Shown here: piece by piece, positions 6,594 to 10,523 of the stretch
How the letters are laid out: each line of letters begins with the position of its first letter
Position numbering within the stretch: position 1 is the first letter of the stretch
Assembly: GCA_021800315.1 (NCBI GenBank)
Contig: JAJYZD010000120.1
Span: forward strand, 1-10,523
DNA: 10,523 nt
Direction: 5' to 3'
From: Bacillota bacterium
Lineage (GTDB): Bacteria > Bacillota > Desulfotomaculia > Desulfotomaculales > JAJYZD01
Position numbers and translations under genes: made by a program
Notes under the pieces: generated by a model
Told to the model about the DNA's origin: nothing
The model's database searches: none
Seen by the model: the letters and a program-made list of their open reading frames with translations, nothing else

Positions 6594-7415
6594 ATGCTCC
6601 GGATCTGGGCGGTTATCGCCGGACTGTATTTGGGGGTTTTCGCCGTTTTGGGACAGGCCCCCCCGGGAAACCCGGTTACCTTGGCCCCCGAGGCCAGCGC
6701 GGCTTACAACCCGGCCGGGGGAACCCCGACGGCGGGGCAGGGCGTCGCGGACCCGGTTCCGCAGGTCATGCAGGTCTACGTGATGTCGGCCGGGCCTTCC
6801 ACCGGCGGTTCGGGCAACGCTGCCGCCGCGCAGGACGGGGTGGAAAGCCAGGGCACGGCCTTCTATCTGGATGCCGGCGGACAAAAGGTCATCGTGGCCC
6901 CGTACCATGCCTGGGCCATGGCCGGCGCTTCCCCCTCCTCCGGGCAGGTGTACCTGGCGGGGCAGGTGAAAGGGACTCCCGCGGACGGCGCCAAATGGAC
7001 CTGGTGGTCGGAGCAGGCCCGGGTGCTGGGGGCCGATCCGGCGGCAGACGTGGTTTTCCTGGCGGTGCCGCCGCAGTTGAAGGATGTTGACGCCCTGGTG
7101 CCGGCCGGCAGCATGGCCGTGGGCCGCCGGCTGCACGGGAGCGGCTACGCCGGCGGTATGATCCGGCCGAACCGGTTTGACGGCGACATCACTTACTTCG
7201 GATCGGAGACCGAGAGTGCCGCAGGCGGATGGCAGTTGAACTTCCAGGGATACGGCCTTCAGGGTGGCGGGGTGGAGCCCGGCGACAGCGGCAGCCCGGC
7301 GCTGACGGCGGACGGACGGGTGGCCGGCGAGGTGGTCGCGGCCGGCAACGGCTGGATCCTGGTGGTACCCTCCACCACCATAGAGCAAGCCCTGGCGGGG
7401 CTGCCGAAATCCTGA
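6594..7415 (+). CDS. Secreted trypsin-like (S1-type) serine protease
   Basis: A 273-residue protein with an N-terminal signal peptide: R3, a hydrophobic stretch at about 4-20 and a likely cleavage near residues 20-22. A Pro/Ala/Gly-rich linker runs to about 56. The rest has the layout of a chymotrypsin-fold serine protease: H105 in VIVAPYHAWAM, D152 in GADPAADVVFLAV and S232 in EPGDSGSPAL, correctly ordered and spaced for a His-Asp-Ser triad. C-terminal VAGEVVAAGNGWILVVPS fits the last barrel strands. The His context (PYHAW rather than AAHC) and absence of cysteines suggest a HtrA-like or V8-like bacterial branch without disulfides; there is no PDZ domain. ATG 6594 is chosen because AGAGGTG lies six bases upstream and it directly starts the signal peptide; an in-frame ATG at 6525 lacks an RBS. 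A small CCGCC/GGCGG hairpin (6565-6579) abuts the RBS. It is preceded by the cyclic-di-GMP riboswitch and terminator. Substrate is unknown. Confidence 0.85.
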   Translation: MLRIWAVIAGLYLGVFAVLGQAPPGNPVTLAPEASAAYNPAGGTPTAGQGVADPVPQVMQVYVMSAGPSTGGSGNAAAAQDGVESQGTAFYLDAGGQKVIVAPYHAWAMAGASPSSGQVYLAGQVKGTPADGAKWTWWSEQARVLGADPAADVVFLAVPPQLKDVDALVPAGSMAVGRRLHGSGYAGGMIRPNRFDGDITYFGSETESAAGGWQLNFQGYGLQGGGVEPGDSGSPALTADGRVAGEVVAAGNGWILVVPSTTIEQALAGLPKS

Positions 7416-7437
7416 AAAAAACCACGGCAAAAACCCG

Positions 7438-7471
7438 GGACCCGGTGACCTTGGACGTCACCGGGTCCTTT
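7438..7471. terminator. Bidirectional terminator between protease and rrf2 genes
   Basis: GGACCCGGTGAC (7438-7449) and GTCACCGGGTCC (7457-7468) form a perfect 12-bp stem with a 7-nt loop. On the plus strand it ends in TTTG and lies 22 nt after the protease stop; on the minus strand CGGGTTTTTGCCG follows, so it can also end the convergent rrf2 transcript. Confidence 0.8.
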
Positions 7472-7536
7472 GCGTCGGTGTCCTTTTCCGGAGCCCGGTT
7501 GTTTAAGGAGGCGGCCGCGAAGGGCAGGGGACGCCC

Positions 7537-7965
7537 CTAGGCATCCCCTGGCTCTGGTTCGCGGGAGGCCAGATCGCCGACGGTGTACCGGGCCAGTTCC
7601 GTGGTCAGGACATTCTGCACGGAGGCGAGGGTGCGGCGGAGCGAACAGTAACCCGCGGCGTGGCGACCGCACCGGTCGGCGTCGACCAGGCAGTGGTTTA
7701 TGCCCGTCCTTCCCTCCACCGCCTCCAGAATATCGAGGATGGAGACTGCGGAGGGATCCCGCCGGAGGAAGAACCCCCCGCCCGGGCCGCGCTGTGATCC
7801 CACGATGCCGGCCGCGGCCAGGGAACGGAAGATCTTGAGGAGAAAGCTCTCCGGAATGCTCTGGCATTCGGCGATCTCACCGGCCTCCACCATGGTCCCC
7901 CCGGGCAGGCGGGCCAGGTGGATCAGCGCCCGGGCGGCGTAATCGGTAGCCTGGGTAATCTTCAT
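7537..7965 (-). CDS. Rrf2-family transcription regulator with a likely Fe-S cluster
   Basis: A 142-residue Rrf2 protein. The N-terminus MKITQATDYAARALIHLA and the winged helix-turn-helix segment (about 10-66: MVEAGEIAECQSIPESFLLKIFRSL, then wing GSQRGPGGGFFL) are characteristic. SAVSILDILEAVEG (72-85) is the dimerisation helix entry. Three cysteines, C92, C99 and C107, lie in the loop where IscR, NsrR and related sensors hold a [2Fe-2S] or [4Fe-4S] cluster; spacing here is CX6CX7C. It therefore probably senses iron-sulfur status, oxygen, NO or redox state. A fourth cysteine (C34) is in the HTH. The start at 7965 has GAGG eight bases upstream; the ATG six bases earlier would be too close to it. 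It has its own promoter and is divergent from acsA, 609 bp away, with no cysteine-desulfurase or isc/suf genes beside it in this window, which argues against a plain IscR. Its targets are unknown; the adjacent acsA region is the obvious candidate. Confidence 0.93.
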   Translation of the reverse strand: MKITQATDYAARALIHLARLPGGTMVEAGEIAECQSIPESFLLKIFRSLAAAGIVGSQRGPGGGFFLRRDPSAVSILDILEAVEGRTGINHCLVDADRCGRHAAGYCSLRRTLASVQNVLTTELARYTVGDLASREPEPGDA

Positions 7966-8023
7966 GATCATGTCCTCTTTCAAGCCGCCGATCTCCGTCT
8001 TGGCGGTCTGTCCGGCGTCAATC

Positions 8024-8052
8024 ATTGTAAACCAAATAGATCAGGAATGCAA
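8024..8052 (-). promoter_or_regulatory. Promoter of the rrf2 gene
   Basis: On the minus strand, TTGCAT (8047-8052) and TACAAT (8024-8029) are separated by exactly 17 bp, a good vegetative sigma-factor promoter. Transcription would start near 8017, about 50 nt before the ATG at 7965. I see no clear palindromic operator overlapping it. Confidence 0.75.
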
Positions 8053-8072
8053 ATAAACCACTACCTGTTAAA

Positions 8073-8108
8073 GCAGGTGGGTTTGCGGGGTACCCACCGC
8101 AGGTGGGT
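8073..8108. repeat. Direct repeat GCAGGTGGGT with intervening hairpins
   Basis: The 10-mer GCAGGTGGGT occurs at 8073-8082 and again at 8099-8108, 26 bp apart. Between and across them ACCCACC (8092-8098) can pair with GGTGGGT (8102-8108), and GTGGGT (8077-8082) can pair with ACCCAC (8092-8097), so alternative hairpins share one arm. The core heptamer GCAGGTG recurs at 8169-8175 and inverted at 8136-8142. This may be a regulator-binding array or element debris. Confidence 0.6.
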
Positions 8109-8133
8109 CACTGAAAGTCGGCTAAAAGGGGGG

Positions 8134-8177
8134 GGCACCTGCCTGCAGGCCGGGTCGGGGTCGAAGGAGCAGGTGCC
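8134..8177. repeat. Perfect 9-bp inverted repeat
   Basis: GGCACCTGC (8134-8142) and GCAGGTGCC (8169-8177) are exact reverse complements, 26 bases apart. They could be the ends of a very short element or a long hairpin. A second small hairpin TCCGCC-TGAAA-GGCGGA follows at 8185-8201. Confidence 0.6.
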
Positions 8178-8280
8178 AAAGCTGTCCGCCTGAAAGGCGG
8201 AGGCATCAGACCTGACGGTTGGAAAGTGAACAAAAGTTTACCCGGGGGACCGGAAGGGTCCCGGTTGTCCGGACCCCAAG

Positions 8281-8353
8281 TTGTGTACCAAAAAGGGAGA
8301 GTATTAACGCAAATGATCACCCTTCCCCCATAACGGACTAAAATGGTACACAA
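8281..8353. mobile_element. 73-bp segment with 10-bp perfect terminal inverted repeats (MITE-like or IS-end remnant)
   Basis: TTGTGTACCA (8281-8290) and TGGTACACAA (8344-8353) are exact reverse complements and bound an AT-richer insert than the surrounding GC-rich DNA. The inner sequence next to the right end (TTTTAGTCCGTTAT read on the minus strand) resembles subterminal sequence in some insertion sequences, perhaps IS21-like; that is from memory. No target duplication is obvious in the flanks. It contains no gene. A large operator or looped regulatory site is the alternative. Confidence 0.45.
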
Positions 8354-8369
8354 TTGTCCCGTACCGGCA

Positions 8370-8398
8370 TTGCTCCAGCGGCAGGTCCGGGATATGAT
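8370..8398 (+). promoter_or_regulatory. Candidate acsA promoter
   Basis: TTGCTC (8370-8375) and TATGAT (8393-8398) are separated by 17 bp. Transcription would begin near 8405, at the base of the structured leader, giving a leader of about 170 nt before the ATG at 8575. Confidence 0.55.
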
Positions 8399-8406
8399 GT
8401 TATAAG

Positions 8407-8507
8407 CCCGGGGCGAAGGATTGCTTCGGCGCGAATGCCGCCGGCAGCCCCGCTCCATGGCTCCGGGCCCGGATCCCCGGGTTTGCGGCTCTAAAGTTCG
8501 CCCCGGG
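8407..8507 (+). other. Structured leader RNA of acsA, closed by an 11-bp helix
   Basis: CCCGGGGCGAA (8407-8417) and TTCGCCCCGGG (8497-8507) are perfectly complementary and would close a 101-nt domain beginning at the predicted transcript start. Inside are TGCC/GGCA and the 12-bp palindrome TCCGGGCCCGGA (8462-8473). CGAAG (8414-8418) can instead pair with CTTCG (8424-8428), which would compete with the outer helix, a switch-like arrangement. I recognise no known riboswitch class, and no T-run terminator follows. A DNA-level inverted repeat from a mobile element is the alternative. Confidence 0.45.
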
Positions 8508-8574
8508 ACGGCCCCGCGGATACCGCTGATCGTCGAATACCGCGTCAAACCATGCCAAAGGAGGTTTTTCAGTC

Positions 8575-10523
8575 ATGCCGAGGTTTAGAGATCCCGCCCA
8601 CACCAGCCGTCCTTCGGCGGCGCCGCGGGTGGTGGACCCCAAGGTGGTCAAGAGGACCATCGACCCCGCGGCCCTGGAAATGCTCGATGTGGCCAGGGAA
8701 AGAGGCGTCACCACCTATTTCGACCGCTTTGTGGCCCAACAGCCCCAGTGCCAGTTCGGCTACCGGGGCATTTGTTGCCGCTTCTGCATGGTCGGGCCCT
8801 GCCGGATCAAGGGCGAAGAGGGTCCGGCCTCCAAAGGCGCCTGCGGCGCCCACGCCTGGACCATCGCCGCCCGCTCCACGGGCCTGATGCTCCTGACCGG
8901 CGCTTCGGCCCACTCGGAACACGGTCACCACATCGTGGAGACTCTGCACAACTTCACCATCGGGAAGGCTCCCGACTACCAGATCAAGGATCCGGCCAAA
9001 CTGCGCCGGGTGTGCGAAAAGCTCGGCATCACGGGCGAGGGCAAGGACGATATCCAACTGGCCAAAGAACTGACCGAACTGGCTTTCGAAGACTTCAGGC
9101 GTCTGGACGGCGAGGGATACTCGGCGTGGCTTGCGGCCAACACCACCAGGGGCCGGGTGGAGAAGTTCATGGACTGCAACGTGATGCCCACCGGCATCTA
9201 CAACTCGATCTCCAACCTGGTCAACCAGGCCCACTGCGGGATGGACGACGACCCGGTCAACCTGATCTTCTCGGCCATCCGGGTGGCCCTGTCCGACTAC
9301 ATCGGCGAGCACATCGCCACCGACCTGTCCGACATCCTCTTCGGCACCCCGCAGCCCGTCTTGTCCCAGGCCAACATGGGCGTGCTGGACCGGGATAAGG
9401 TCAATATCGCCCTGTACGGGCACAACCCGGTCCTGTCCGAGATCATCTGCGACGCGGCCGGTCTCCTGGAGGACGAGGCCAGGGCGGCCGGCGCCAAGGG
9501 GGTCAACCTGGTGGGCGTCTGTTGCACCGGCAACGAGGTGCTGATGCGCCGCGGCGTCAAGATCGTCACTTCCTACGCCTCTTCCGAACTGGCCATCGTC
9601 ACCGGGGTTTTGGACGCCATGATCGTGGACGTGCAGTGCATTATGCCCGCGATCCGCACGACGGCGGACTGCTTCCACACCAAGATCGTTACTACGGCGC
9701 CTGCGTGCAAGCTGCCCGGTTCCACCCACATCGACTACCATACCGACCACGCCCTGGCCAATGCGAAGGAAGCCATCCGCGTGGGCATCGAAGCCTACCG
9801 GAAGCGCGATCCCAACAAGATCCACATTCCGGACCTGAAGTACCGCGTGGTGGCCGGTTTCTCCCTGGAGGCCCTCTACGAAATCTTCGGGGCTGTGAAC
9901 CCGGTCAGCCCCGTAAGCGTGCTCACCGACGCCATCCTGGCCGGCGAGATCAAGGGTGTGGCCCATTTCTGCGGCTGCAACAACATCAAGCGCTTTGCGG
10001 ACGACAGCCATACCGTCATCGCCAGGGAAATGCTCGCCAACGACGTGTTCGTGATCGGTACCGGCTGCGCTATGCAGGGCTGCGCCAAGGCGGGACTGCT
10101 GGATCCGGAGAACACCAAGTCCCTGGTGGGCCCCGGCCTGGCCAGGTTCCTGGCCCGCCTGGAGGAGAAGGCCAATCTGAACGTGCCGTTGCCGGCCGTC
10201 TTCCACATGGGCTCCTGCGTGGACAACAGCCGGATCGTCGACCTGATGACCGACATGGCCAACCAGTTGGGTGTGGATACGCCTAAGATTCCCTTCGTCG
10301 CCTCCGCGCCGGAGGCCATGACCGGCAAGGCGGTGGCCATCGGTACCTGGTTCGTGGCCCTGGGCGCTCCCACCCACGTCGGCGCGATGCCGCCGCTGGA
10401 AGGCAGCGACGTCATCTACTCCATCGCCACCCAGATCGCCTCGGACGTCTACGGCGGCTACTTCATCTTCGAGATGGATCCGTTTGAAGCGGCCAAGAAG
10501 ATCCTCTCCGCCCTGGAGTACCG
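8575..10523 (+). CDS. acsA: Anaerobic Ni-Fe carbon monoxide dehydrogenase catalytic subunit (AcsA/CooS), 3' truncated by window end
   Basis: 649 complete codons and part of the next are present. The enzyme interconverts CO and CO2; in CODH/ACS it supplies CO for acetyl-CoA synthesis in the Wood-Ljungdahl pathway. All cofactor ligands are visible: C59 and C67 (D cluster shared by the dimer), C68, C71, C76, C90 (B cluster), and for the Ni-Fe-S C cluster H283 (YGHNP), C317 (GVCCTGNE), C355 (VDVQCIMP), C468 (FCGCNN), C498 (GTGCAMQG) and C548 (MGSCVDNSR). Catalytic-pocket residues H113, H116, H119 and K585 (MTGKA) are also present. From memory, Moorella thermoacetica AcsA (about 674 residues) begins MPRFRD and has the same ligand numbers with a two-residue shift late on, so this is AcsA-like and about 25 residues are missing. 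AAAGGAGG at 8557-8564 fixes the start. Whether acsB follows, as expected for CODH/ACS, lies outside the window; a stand-alone CooS remains possible. Confidence 0.98.
   Translation, partial: MPRFRDPAHTSRPSAAPRVVDPKVVKRTIDPAALEMLDVARERGVTTYFDRFVAQQPQCQFGYRGICCRFCMVGPCRIKGEEGPASKGACGAHAWTIAARSTGLMLLTGASAHSEHGHHIVETLHNFTIGKAPDYQIKDPAKLRRVCEKLGITGEGKDDIQLAKELTELAFEDFRRLDGEGYSAWLAANTTRGRVEKFMDCNVMPTGIYNSISNLVNQAHCGMDDDPVNLIFSAIRVALSDYIGEHIATDLSDILFGTPQPVLSQANMGVLDRDKVNIALYGHNPVLSEIICDAAGLLEDEARAAGAKGVNLVGVCCTGNEVLMRRGVKIVTSYASSELAIVTGVLDAMIVDVQCIMPAIRTTADCFHTKIVTTAPACKLPGSTHIDYHTDHALANAKEAIRVGIEAYRKRDPNKIHIPDLKYRVVAGFSLEALYEIFGAVNPVSPVSVLTDAILAGEIKGVAHFCGCNNIKRFADDSHTVIAREMLANDVFVIGTGCAMQGCAKAGLLDPENTKSLVGPGLARFLARLEEKANLNVPLPAVFHMGSCVDNSRIVDLMTDMANQLGVDTPKIPFVASAPEAMTGKAVAIGTWFVALGAPTHVGAMPPLEGSDVIYSIATQIASDVYGGYFIFEMDPFEAAKKILSALEY

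Larger units (their letters stand above)
7966..8574. other. Long intergenic region between divergent rrf2 and acsA
   Basis: 609 bases without a convincing gene. It holds, left to right: the rrf2 promoter; a zone of GCAGGTG repeats and hairpins (8061-8201); a GGGACC/GGTCCC hairpin (8246-8262); a 73-bp segment with perfect inverted ends (8281-8353); a candidate acsA promoter (8370-8398); and a GC-rich, structured leader (8407-8507) before the acsA ribosome binding site. Runs of G (eight at about 8128-8135) and a patchwork of inverted repeats suggest accumulated mobile-element remnants plus real regulatory sequence. Confidence 0.7.

Noticed and set aside
6534..7430. 298-residue minus-strand open frame
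   Set aside because: Antisense to the protease gene, crosses the riboswitch-controlled leader and has a composition typical of shadows in GC-rich DNA.
8569..10377. 602-residue minus-strand open frame
   Set aside because: Antisense shadow of acsA, whose frame carries every expected metal ligand.
1..10523. CRISPR array, tRNA or rRNA genes
   Set aside because: No regularly spaced repeats and no tRNA- or rRNA-like sequence was seen.

Overview
The window looks like chromosome from a high-GC, anaerobic Firmicute of the Moorella / Desulfotomaculum / Pelotomaculum type. This is inferred from an AcsA-type carbon monoxide dehydrogenase whose metal-ligand pattern follows the acetogen enzyme almost residue for residue, strong GGAGG ribosome binding sites, a type I cyclic-di-GMP riboswitch with an intrinsic terminator, and a cysteine-bearing Rrf2 regulator. 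No species can be named from the sequence alone.

Layout. 1-570 is mobile-element debris on the minus strand: a compact, pseudoknotted RNA that resembles the omega-RNA (HEARO RNA) of IscB-type elements, abutting a decayed IS607-like transposase N-terminus. 729-2684 (minus) is a soluble histidine kinase with its own N-terminal receiver domain. It is transcribed divergently from 3061-4248 (plus), a GAF plus HD-GYP protein expected to degrade cyclic-di-GMP. A long GC-rich hairpin separates that gene from the convergent small CbiX-type chelatase (4289-4690, minus), which diverges from guaB (4838-6295, plus; clear promoter and RBS). Downstream of guaB lie a GEMM-I cyclic-di-GMP riboswitch (6361-6449), an 11-bp terminator with seven T's, and a secreted trypsin-like serine protease (6594-7415, plus). 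An Rrf2-family regulator with three clustered cysteines (7537-7965, minus) follows. A 609-base intergenic region full of inverted repeats leads to acsA (8575 to the window end, plus, truncated by the edge).

How the parts may work together. Two of the plus-strand units concern cyclic-di-GMP: an HD-GYP enzyme that should remove it and a riboswitch that should read it, with a secreted protease as output. The right side concerns one-carbon/CO metabolism: an Fe-S-type Rrf2 sensor divergent from the CODH gene, with a tetrapyrrole chelatase nearby. These links are inferences from gene order.

The observations most worth a second look are the omega-RNA-like element at the left edge, the riboswitch-controlled protease, the Rrf2/acsA intergenic region with a 101-nt leader closed by an 11-bp perfect helix, and a 73-bp mini-element with perfect 10-bp inverted ends.
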